From the NCBI GenBank assembly GCA_035516075.1, contig DATJAQ010000375.1:1-23303 (forward strand): a DNA stretch of 23,303 nt, given 5' to 3'. Below are positions 8,290 to 13,952 of this stretch, in pieces. Position 1 is the first letter of the stretch. Each line of letters starts with the position of its first letter. The stretch comes from Gp13-AA77 sp035516075. Lineage in GTDB: Bacteria; Acidobacteriota; Terriglobia; UBA7540. The position numbers were made by a program, and so were the translations under genes. The notes under the pieces were generated by a model that was given only the letters and a program-made list of their open reading frames with translations, was not told the origin of the DNA and did not search any database.

Positions 8290-8298
8290 TGATATAAT
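8290..8298 (+). promoter_or_regulatory. Extended -10 promoter of the riboswitch-receptor transcript
   Basis: The sequence TG-A-TATAAT (TG at 8290-8291, consensus TATAAT at 8293-8298) is a textbook extended -10 element and the best promoter in the window. The -35 region is weak, as is usual with extended -10 promoters. Transcription would start near 8305, about five bases before helix P1 of the FMN riboswitch, so the aptamer lies at the very 5' end of the RNA. Confidence 0.75.
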
Positions 8299-8327
8299 CC
8301 TGCTGTTGTGACCTTCGGGGCAGGGTG

Positions 8328-8349
8328 AGGAAAGGCGTAAGCCGTTCCA
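8328..8349 (+). other. Additional stem-loop inserted in the P2 loop of the FMN riboswitch
   Basis: Where the canonical loop reads GTGAAATTCCC, this one has an extra helix: GGAA (8329-8332) pairs with TTCC (8345-8348), GGC (8334-8336) with GCC (8341-8343), around an A-G mismatch, capped by the tetraloop GTAA (8337-8340), a GNRA type. The flanking loop bases are retained. An optional stem-loop has been described in some RFN elements, and this may be that feature. Confidence 0.7.
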
Positions 8350-8376
8350 ATTCCCGATCGGCGGTACAGCCCGCGA

Positions 8377-8494
8377 GGGGCCTGGAAGAAGTGACGAGTG
8401 ACAAGTGGCCAGTGACGAGGCAGGCATTCGAGACTGCCGCTCGTCGTTTGTACTTGTCACTTGTAACTTGCCACTCGTCACTGCCTCCAGCCCC
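8377..8494 (+). repeat. Long hairpin arm of the FMN riboswitch built from GTGACAAGTG-like repeats
   Basis: The variable arm is a 118-nt imperfect hairpin. The outer stem pairs GGGGCCTGGA (8377-8386) with TCCAGCCCC (8486-8494) around one bulged C. Next, AGTGACGAGTGACAAGT (8390-8406) pairs with ACTTGCCACTCGTCACT (8466-8482) with a single mismatch. The tip pairs GACGAG with CTCGTC and GCAG with CTGC (8414-8423 with 8434-8445). Both sides consist of degenerate repeats of AGTGACAAGTG, a composition unlike the surrounding GC-rich DNA, suggesting that a palindromic repeat inserted here and was tolerated. Confidence 0.75.
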
Positions 8495-8565
8495 ACGATC
8501 CGGTGAAACTCCGGAGCCGACGGTATAGTCCGGATGGAAGAAGGTCGAGCCGCGCCGCTGTGTCT

Positions 8566-8585
8566 TCCGCCGCCGTAGCGGCGGG
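8566..8585 (+). other. Short GC hairpin downstream of the aptamer
   Basis: CCGCCGC (8567-8573) pairs with GCGGCGG (8578-8584) around the loop CGTA. It lies 20 nt after riboswitch helix P1 in the expression platform. Its role is unclear; it could be a spacer helix or compete with an alternative pairing. Confidence 0.45.
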
Positions 8586-8666
8586 CGACGCACGTGCATA
8601 CGTCTTTGCGGCCTGCCTCCTGGATTCTGCCCCGCCTGAAAATTGAGGGTATGCTCCGCCGCGAAC

Positions 8667-8702
8667 CGGCTGGCCGGCCTCGCGAGCGGTGCCGGCCAGC
8701 CG
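8667..8702 (+). terminator. Strong GC hairpin in the expression platform, possible terminator or attenuator without a U-run
   Basis: CGGCTGGCCGGC (8667-8678) pairs perfectly with GCCGGCCAGCCG (8691-8702) around a 12-nt loop, a very stable 12-bp stem between the FMN aptamer and the receptor start. The following bases are TTAAGTGC, not a T-tract, so it is not a standard intrinsic terminator. It may act through pausing or Rho, or as part of a switch between structures; the ON/OFF logic could not be resolved by eye. Confidence 0.45.
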
Positions 8703-8764
8703 TTAAGTGCGGCCGATCCCAGCGTGGCTTACGTACAGCATGAGCCACTTTATGAATCGATTGC

Positions 8765-11700
8765 ATGAGTATTCTAAAGCGTAACTTTATAGAAGTTCTT
8801 TTGCTCCTGAGTGTCGTTCCGGCGCTGCTCATGTGCCCTGCCCGCGGCGAGGCGCAGAACTGGGCCGGGGCGGTGGCAGGCTCGGTGGTCGATCCCGCCG
8901 GCGGGCCCGTAAGCGGCGCGGCGGTCCGCGTGACGAACGAGGTGACGGGCGCGGAGCGTGAAACGCAGACCGACTCCCGCGGCGACTATCGCTTTCCCCT
9001 GATGACGGCGGGAGTTTACACCCTCCAGACCACCAAGGCGAGGTTCGCAGCCGACGTGGAGCGCGGCCTGACGGTGCGCGTGGGCGAGACGCTGCGCGCC
9101 GACGTCGCGCTCCAACTCGCGCCCGGCCGCGAACAGGTGACGGTGAACGCCCGCCCGCCGTTGGTGGAAACCCTCTCCCCTGCCGAAAGCGACGAGATCT
9201 CGCCGCAGCGCGTGCAGGCCCTGCCCCTCAACGGCCGCCAGTTTGCCCAGCTTGCCCTGCTGGCAGGCGGGGCCGTGCCGCCCTACCCCAACAGCGCCAC
9301 CGGCCAGTTCAACACGCCGGCCCTCGGTCTCGGTTTTTCCGTGAACGGCCAGCGCTCCGAACGCAACAACTTCACACTGGACGGCGTCACCATCATGGAG
9401 CCCTTCGCCTACAGTCTCACGGTGGATCCCTCGCTCGACGCTATCCGCGAATTCCGCGTGGTGGAGAACAGCTACTCGGCTGCCATGGGCGTCACCTCGG
9501 GCGCGCAGGTGGAAATCGTGACGCGCTCGGGCGCCAACCGCTTCTCCGGCACGGCTTACGAATACCTGCGCAACAGCGCGCTCGACGCGCGGAATTTCTT
9601 CGATAACCCGGCGCTTCCCATTCCGCCTTATCGCCAGAACCAGTTCGGCGCGAGCCTGGGCGGTCCCCTGCGGCGGGACCGCACCTTCTTCTTTGCCAAT
9701 TACGAGGGGCTACGGATCGCGCAGAGCATCACCAACACCACCCTCCTGCCCACCGCCGCCGAGCGCGCCGGCAATTTCAGCGGCGTCAACCCCGTCACAG
9801 GCCAGGCCTTCCCTGCCATCGTGAATCCCGCGACGGGCCAGCCTTTTCAGGGGAACCAGATTCCCGCGGCCGACATCAACCCGGTCTCGGCGGCGATCCT
9901 GGCGCGCGTCCCCCCGCCGAGCCAGCCGAACGCCGCGGCCGGCGCGAACAACAGCACCGATGTCGGGCTGCGCACGGTGACCAGCGATCAGTTCACGGCG
10001 CGCCTCGACCATCAACTGAGTCCGCACCAGCAGCTCTTCGCACGGTTTCTGCTTTTTCAGGGCGCCCAACTGTTCCCGTTCGTGCCCAACACGTTTGCCA
10101 ACAATCCTCCGGCCCCGCCCGGCTTCGGCACCAACAAGAACGACTCCGGCCGCAACCTCGCGCTCGGCCTCACGTCGGTTCTGCGGTCCACCCTCGTCAA
10201 CGATTTTCGCTTCGGCTATTCCTACTACTTCGGGACGAAGGAGGCCCAGAACATTCAGAGCGGGTTTCTGCAGTCCCTCGGCGTCGCGCGCGCGCCGGGC
10301 GCCACTAACGACGGAATTCCGGCCGTCACTATTCCGGGTTACGCCGACCTCGGCGATAGCGACATTTTCCAACCCCAGATCCGCAAGAGCCACACCTTCC
10401 AGTTCACGGACGGCCTGGTGTGGGTGAAAGGGCGCCACACGTTTCAGTTCGGCGCGGACTTTCGCAGGCTGCGGCTGTTTTATCGGGTCGAAGACTTCGG
10501 CCAGGGCGTCTTCGAATTTAGCGACGGCGCGAGTTCGGCGTCAGGCACCGCTTTCTCGGATTTCCTGCTGGGCCGGCCATTTCTATCGTTTGCCCAGGCG
10601 GGCAATTCCGGAGGTAACGACCGCTTGAACTATTTCGGCGGATACTTCAGCGACGAGTTCCGCGCCACCCCGCGCCTGAGCCTCACCTTCGGCCTGCGCG
10701 AGGAGTTCTATTCGCCGCCGGTCAACATCGACGGCCATGCCTCCATCCTCGATCCCACCAACGCCACCCGCTTCATCGTGCTCGACAACCGTGGCCAGGC
10801 CGCGTCGCTCGAGGCGAATCCGTTGGTGCAGCGACTGCAATCGCTGTACGGATTGAGCTTCATCACCTCGGAGCAGGCGGGCCTGCCGAATTCGCTCATC
10901 CGGCCCGACTGGAGCAATTGGGCGCCGCGCCTGGGCTTCGCCTACGACTTGACGGGCGACGCCAAAACGTCGCTGCGCGGCGGCCTGGGCGTTTTCAATT
11001 CGCTGGCCGAGCTCGACTACATATCCGAGACGCGCCTTTCCGCGCCCATCACCGAGTTCCTCTTCGGTTTCGATCTCTGCCGGTTCTACGGGCCGGGCGC
11101 CTGCGGGCAATCGTATGCGCCGCCCATACTCACCTACCCTCTCGCCTACACCCTGGGCAACCAGGCGCCCGACGCCATTTCGTCGCCGCCCGGCATTCGC
11201 AACGGCTACGTCTACGAAGGGAGCCTTTCGCTCGAGCGCCAGCTTACACCCAACACGGCGCTCGAAATCAGCTACAACGGCTCGGACGGTCGCAAGTTGC
11301 CGCGACGCTCGCTGCAGAACCAGGGCGTGCCGAACCTACCCGATATGCGGCGGGGCGAGCACCCGCAACCGGGCTCCAATCAGTTCACCCGCGCCACCGA
11401 CGTGAATTCAAACTACAACGCGCTCGTGGTGCGGCTCACGCGGCGATTTTCGGGGGGGCTCGCGGTGGAGGCGGGCTACACGTTCGGCAAGTCGATCGAT
11501 ACGGCCTCAGGTCTGCAAGGAACCAATCAGCCGCAGGACAATTACAATCTCGCCGGCGAACGCGGCCTGTCTGACTTCGACGTGCGCCAGCGCGTGGTGC
11601 TTTCGAGCACGTGGGACCTGCCCTTCGGGCCTGGCCGCAACTGGCTGGCGCACGGCGCGGCGGGGCGCGTGTTCGGCGGGTGGCAGGCCTCGAATATCGT

Positions 11701-12142
11701 TACCCTTCAAACCGGCCAGCCACTGACCGCCGTGCTTTCCACCGCCCTCAGCGGCACGGACTCGAACGGCACCGACCGGCCGAACGCGGTCGGAAACCCC
11801 AACCTGCCCGCGGGCCGGCGCAACCCGAACCAGTGGTTCAACACCGCGGCCTTCGTGCCGCCGCCCATCTACTCCGACGCGCAGGGCGCGTTCAGCGTCC
11901 TCGGCAATGAGGGCCGCAACGTGATCACCGGCCCCGGCCTCGCCGATTGGGACTTGAGCCTGGCGCGGCGCTTCCGCCTCACCGAGCACAACGGACTCAC
12001 CTTCCGCGCCGATTTCTTCAACCTGACGAACCATCCTAATTTCGAGCGCCCCGGCCTGATCGTCGGCACCTCGAATTTCGGCGTCATCAATTCGGCGGAA
12101 AACGCGCGCGAGATTCAGTTCGCGTTAAGGCTGGATTGGTAG
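8765..12142 (+). CDS. TonB-dependent receptor, Oar-like with carboxypeptidase-regulatory-like domain, under FMN riboswitch
   Basis: A 1125-residue outer-membrane protein. A signal peptide covers about residues 1-31 (MSILKRNFIEVLLLLSVVPA then a cleavage region). Residues 34-120 are a CarboxypepD_reg-like beta-sandwich (GSVVDPAGGPVSGAAVRVTN, then DSRGDYRFPLMTAGVYTL). A plug domain follows at about 130-260 (ALPLNGRQFAQLALLAGG, GQRSERNNFTLDGV), and the rest is a beta-barrel rich in aromatic and Asn/Gly strands, ending FALRLDW with the aromatic terminal residue typical of outer-membrane proteins. The ATG has no visible Shine-Dalgarno. Members of this family are greatly expanded in Acidobacteriota, mostly with unknown cargo. 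The FMN riboswitch ahead of it suggests riboflavin, FMN or a related flavin as cargo; this is inference from regulation, not from binding residues. Confidence 0.93.
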   Translation: MSILKRNFIEVLLLLSVVPALLMCPARGEAQNWAGAVAGSVVDPAGGPVSGAAVRVTNEVTGAERETQTDSRGDYRFPLMTAGVYTLQTTKARFAADVERGLTVRVGETLRADVALQLAPGREQVTVNARPPLVETLSPAESDEISPQRVQALPLNGRQFAQLALLAGGAVPPYPNSATGQFNTPALGLGFSVNGQRSERNNFTLDGVTIMEPFAYSLTVDPSLDAIREFRVVENSYSAAMGVTSGAQVEIVTRSGANRFSGTAYEYLRNSALDARNFFDNPALPIPPYRQNQFGASLGGPLRRDRTFFFANYEGLRIAQSITNTTLLPTAAERAGNFSGVNPVTGQAFPAIVNPATGQPFQGNQIPAADINPVSAAILARVPPPSQPNAAAGANNSTDVGLRTVTSDQFTARLDHQLSPHQQLFARFLLFQGAQLFPFVPNTFANNPPAPPGFGTNKNDSGRNLALGLTSVLRSTLVNDFRFGYSYYFGTKEAQNIQSGFLQSLGVARAPGATNDGIPAVTIPGYADLGDSDIFQPQIRKSHTFQFTDGLVWVKGRHTFQFGADFRRLRLFYRVEDFGQGVFEFSDGASSASGTAFSDFLLGRPFLSFAQAGNSGGNDRLNYFGGYFSDEFRATPRLSLTFGLREEFYSPPVNIDGHASILDPTNATRFIVLDNRGQAASLEANPLVQRLQSLYGLSFITSEQAGLPNSLIRPDWSNWAPRLGFAYDLTGDAKTSLRGGLGVFNSLAELDYISETRLSAPITEFLFGFDLCRFYGPGACGQSYAPPILTYPLAYTLGNQAPDAISSPPGIRNGYVYEGSLSLERQLTPNTALEISYNGSDGRKLPRRSLQNQGVPNLPDMRRGEHPQPGSNQFTRATDVNSNYNALVVRLTRRFSGGLAVEAGYTFGKSIDTASGLQGTNQPQDNYNLAGERGLSDFDVRQRVVLSSTWDLPFGPGRNWLAHGAAGRVFGGWQASNIVTLQTGQPLTAVLSTALSGTDSNGTDRPNAVGNPNLPAGRRNPNQWFNTAAFVPPPIYSDAQGAFSVLGNEGRNVITGPGLADWDLSLARRFRLTEHNGLTFRADFFNLTNHPNFERPGLIVGTSNFGVINSAENAREIQFALRLDW

Positions 12143-12261
12143 GCGAAGAGGCCCACACCTCGCCCGAATTCTGGCCACCGTCTTTCCCGATTGTTCTCAC
12201 GGGCGGCACTTCGGGCTGCGGAGCGCAGACGATCAGACTGGCGCTTTCCGAGAGTGGTCAC
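12143..12261. other. Gap between the receptor and the toxin-antitoxin pair
   Basis: A short region after the receptor stop. No T-run terminator was found. It leads into the toxin-antitoxin promoter. Confidence 0.4.
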
Positions 12262-12267
12262 TATAAT
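12253..12267 (+). promoter_or_regulatory. Promoter -10 and overlapping palindrome of the toxin-antitoxin operon
   Basis: A consensus TATAAT lies at 12262-12267, 27 bases before the antitoxin ATG, with no good -35. The near-palindrome AGTG-GT-CACT (12253-12262) overlaps its upstream edge. Phd/YefM antitoxins usually repress their own promoter by binding palindromes at this position, so this is a candidate operator. Confidence 0.5.
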
Positions 12268-12293
12268 GTAGTCTTGGACATGGGAAGGAGACC

Positions 12294-12527
12294 ATGAAGA
12301 GCATGCCGGCGGCGAAGTTCAAGGCCTGTTGCCTCGCGGTGATGGAAGACGTCCGCTCAACGCGCGAGCCCGTTGTGATCACCAAGCGTGGGCGCCCGGT
12401 GGCCAAACTGGTTCCCGCCGGCAAGACGGCTGACGACTTCATCGGGCGCCTGCAAGGAATCGTCACGATTGTGGGCGACATCGAGTCGCCTGTGGCGCCT
12501 CCCGAGAGCTGGGAAGTGCTGCGATGA
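12294..12527 (+). CDS. Phd/YefM-family antitoxin
   Basis: A 77-residue protein preceded by GGAAGGAG at good spacing. The N-terminal half has the Phd/YefM fold pattern: MKSMPAAKFKACCLAVMEDV followed by REPVVITKRGRPVAKLVP (about residues 24-41), the basic beta-hairpin typical of this DNA-binding family. The C-terminal tail (GIVTIVGDIESPVAPPESWE) is the kind of flexible segment that wraps the toxin and blocks its active site. Its stop overlaps the start of the PIN-domain toxin by four bases (ATGA), as expected for a co-translated toxin-antitoxin pair. It likely neutralises the toxin and represses the operon with it. Confidence 0.93.
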   Translation: MKSMPAAKFKACCLAVMEDVRSTREPVVITKRGRPVAKLVPAGKTADDFIGRLQGIVTIVGDIESPVAPPESWEVLR

Positions 12528-12913
12528 TCCTGCTCGATACCCACGCTTTGGTGTGGGCGGTTGCCGAACCGAGGCGATTGTCGCGCGCGGCCGCCTCGGC
12601 CATTCGCAGGGCGCGCACCGCAGACGGGCTCGCCATCGCCGCCATTACGCTCTGGGAGCTTGCCGCCCTGGTAGCCCGGGGGCGGGTGCGGGCTTACGGA
12701 ACCGTGGAGGCTTCGGTGCGACTGCTCATCGAGGGTGTCACGGTCAAACCTCTCACGCCGGAGATCGCGGCGCTGGCCGCGCAGTTTCCTCACGACTATT
12801 CGAGCGACCCCGCCGACCGGCTGATCGGCGCCACGGCGCGCGCGGAGGGGTTGGTGTTGATTACGCGCGACGAGGGCATCCGCCGAAGTCCCCTCCTCAA
12901 GACCGTCTGGTGA
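12524..12913 (+). CDS. PIN-domain toxin, VapC-type ribonuclease
   Basis: A 129-residue PIN domain protein of normal length for the family. It opens MILLDTHALVWAV with the first acidic residue D5; the others are E45 (TLWELAAL), D95/D98 (SSDPADRLIGATA) and D116 (ITRDEGIR). Together they form the Mg-binding centre of the PIN nuclease fold. All key residues are present, so it should be active. From family knowledge, VapC toxins cleave RNA (tRNA or rRNA) when the antitoxin is lost. It overlaps the upstream antitoxin by four bases. A terminator-like hairpin with six T lies about 120 bases downstream. Confidence 0.93.
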   Translation: MILLDTHALVWAVAEPRRLSRAAASAIRRARTADGLAIAAITLWELAALVARGRVRAYGTVEASVRLLIEGVTVKPLTPEIAALAAQFPHDYSSDPADRLIGATARAEGLVLITRDEGIRRSPLLKTVW

Positions 12914-13033
12914 AAGCCGCACGTGGCCCGGCAAACCGGAACGCCCCAAGACCGGAGCCGACGAGTCTAGCCTACATTCAGGAAGACGCCGAAAGGAACC
13001 CCTAAGGGGGTGCGCGCACTTTTGGCGTAGGGC

Positions 13034-13059
13034 GACGTCGTACGAGGGGCGTCTTTTTT
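13034..13059 (+). terminator. Intrinsic terminator downstream of the toxin gene
   Basis: GACGTC (13034-13039) pairs with GGCGTC (13048-13053), with one G-T wobble, around an eight-base loop, and is followed immediately by TTTTTT (13054-13059). The stem is short but the T-run is perfect. It is about 120 bases after the toxin stop. Confidence 0.6.
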
Positions 13060-13155
13060 CCCAAATCCGCGAACTCTGCCAGGGTTTCGCCACCCCGGAG
13101 CCGTCGCACCGGATGAAGCCGGATTGCGACCCTGTGCTGCCAAACTTGCTCGTAT

Positions 13156-13180
13156 GCCCCCCAAAAAAGGGGCTGTTTTT
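13156..13180 (+). terminator. Weak terminator-like hairpin
   Basis: GCCCC (13156-13160) pairs with GGGGC (13169-13173) around CCAAAAAA, then TG and TTTTT. An alternative stem pairs CCAAAAA with TTTTTGG (through 13182). Either form could stop transcription, but both are weak. Confidence 0.35.
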
Positions 13181-13186
13181 GGCCCG

Positions 13187-13209
13187 AAGTGTCCAATTTC
13201 TGGACACTT
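13187..13209. promoter_or_regulatory. Perfect 9-bp inverted repeat, candidate protein-binding site
   Basis: AAGTGTCCA (13187-13195) and TGGACACTT (13201-13209) are perfect reverse complements around ATTTC. It could be a dimeric regulator site (TGTCCA-N5-TGGACA) or a small RNA hairpin. No obvious promoter sits next to it, and the nearest gene start is about 740 bases downstream. Confidence 0.45.
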
Positions 13210-13276
13210 ATGGTTTTTGGCAGACGCTGAAACTCTTCGAAAATAGGTCACTGCTTCGCACCCGAGTTCACGTCCC

Positions 13277-13335
13277 TAAGTTGTTGAAAACAGGTGCCAG
13301 CTAATGTGCGGTTGACGGTCTGTAAGTTATTGAAA
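13277..13335. repeat. Short direct repeat TAAGTT(G/A)TTGAAA, two copies 46 bases apart
   Basis: TAAGTTGTTGAAA (13277-13289) and TAAGTTATTGAAA (13323-13335) differ at one base. AGCTAATGTGCG lies between them, resembling AGCTAATTGCGC in the 260-bp tandem units, which also carry two copies of a similar motif 44 bases apart. It is probably a diverged relative of that part of the unit. Confidence 0.5.
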
Positions 13336-13743
13336 CTTCGTTGTTCGCTCCTGCCGACGAATCCCCTTGAATTCGACTGGCGCTCGCGGCCGGTCCGACG
13401 GAGTGTGTACGCTTTCTCCACGGCGAAGGTCCCCCAGGAATGTCGTTGTATGAAAGCTAATTGCGCTGGGCAAGCACGCGATTTTGTCGTTGTATGAACG
13501 CGAACGTCCAAAAATCGTACACTTTTCCTTTTCGCTTGCACAGCCTCCCTAAGGGCCGCCTGAAGCCTGCGCCCGTTTCCCGGTTTCGGCTCCCGAGCTC
13601 CGTACGCCCACCGGTGATCGTCCACGCCTTGATGCCCGGCACGCCGCAACCTACAGTTGAAATTTGCCCTTCCAGTGAGGTGGAAGTCCTCCATCAGGAA
13701 TGTCGTTGTATGAAAGCTAATTGCGCTGGGCGAGCACGCGATT

Positions 13744-13772
13744 TTGTCGTTGTATGAACGCGAACGTACAAA
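13744..13772 (+). promoter_or_regulatory. Possible promoter in repeat unit 2
   Basis: TTGTCG (13744-13749) and TACAAA (13767-13772) are separated by 17 bases, an acceptable sigma-70 arrangement. The corresponding -10 in unit 1 is TCCAAA (13507-13512), a poorer match. If real, transcription would start about 170 bases upstream of the S55 gene. Confidence 0.3.
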
Positions 13773-13928
13773 TATCGTACACTTTTCCTTTTCGCTTGCG
13801 CAGCCTCCCTGAGGGCCGCCGGAAGCCTGCGCCCGTTCCCCGGTTTCGGCTCCCGAGCTCCGTACACCCACTGGTGAGCGTCCACGCCTTGACGCCCCGC
13901 ACGCTTCAACCTACACTTGAAATTTGCC

Positions 13929-13946
13929 CTTCCAGTGAGGTGGAAG
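13929..13946 (+). promoter_or_regulatory. Hairpin over the ribosome-binding region of the S55 gene
   Basis: CTTCCA (13929-13934) pairs with TGGAAG (13941-13946) around GTGAGG, seven to twenty-four bases before the ATG at 13953. The only purine-rich ribosome-binding candidate, GAGGTGGAAG, lies inside this hairpin, which might limit translation. The same hairpin exists in repeat unit 1 (13669-13686), with no gene attached. Confidence 0.4.
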
Positions 13947-13952
13947 TCCTCC

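Larger units (their letters stand above)
8310..8546 (+). promoter_or_regulatory. FMN riboswitch (RFN element)
   Basis: All conserved blocks of the FMN aptamer are present in order. Helix P1 pairs GACCTTC (8310-8316) with GAAGGTC (8540-8546). GGGGCAGGGTG (8317-8327) and ATTCCCGATCGGCGGT (8350-8365) form P2 and the start of P3, followed by AGCCCGCGAG. GATCCGGTGAAACTCCGG (8497-8514) forms P5, then AGCCGACGGTATAGTCC and GGATGGAAGAAGG close P6. The element binds flavin mononucleotide and normally represses riboflavin synthesis or transport genes when FMN is plentiful. Two insertions enlarge it to 237 nt: a small stem in the P2 loop and a ~118-nt arm at the usual variable position. The only gene downstream on this strand is the TonB-dependent receptor, 218 nt after the aptamer. 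Recognition is by consensus matching by eye. Confidence 0.96.
12914..13434. other. Gene-free region downstream of vapC
   Basis: No open frame here has family features; long minus-strand frames across it are low-complexity and Arg/Ser-rich. It contains two terminator-like hairpins (13034-13059, 13156-13180), a perfect inverted repeat (13187-13209) and a pair of TAAGTT-TTGAAA direct repeats (13277-13335). With the tandem repeats that follow, this makes about 1 kb without a recognisable gene. It may be the decayed remains of mobile or repeated DNA. Confidence 0.6.

Noticed and set aside
8390..8482. Intrinsic terminator as an explanation of the long hairpin in the leader
   Set aside because: It lies within the aptamer, between P3 and P5, is not followed by a T-run, and the conserved FMN blocks resume directly after it.
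7333..8832. Minus-strand open frame of 499 codons across the dehydrogenase, riboswitch and receptor start
   Set aside because: It runs antisense through a clear MDR gene and the FMN riboswitch; its translation has no family features.
12233..13207. Minus-strand open frame of 324 codons
   Set aside because: It covers the toxin-antitoxin pair in antisense and then gene-free DNA; the translation is Arg/Ser-rich without domain features.
13176..13230. Sigma-54 promoter near the 13187-13209 palindrome
   Set aside because: TGGCA occurs downstream, but no GC sits at the required 12-base distance from the GG, so the -24/-12 pattern is not met.
13248..13871. Minus-strand frame of 207 codons through the tandem repeats
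   Set aside because: The apparent internal protein repeat follows simply from the 260-bp DNA repeat. There is no ribosome-binding site or family motif, and substitutions between units are not concentrated at third codon positions as far as I can see.
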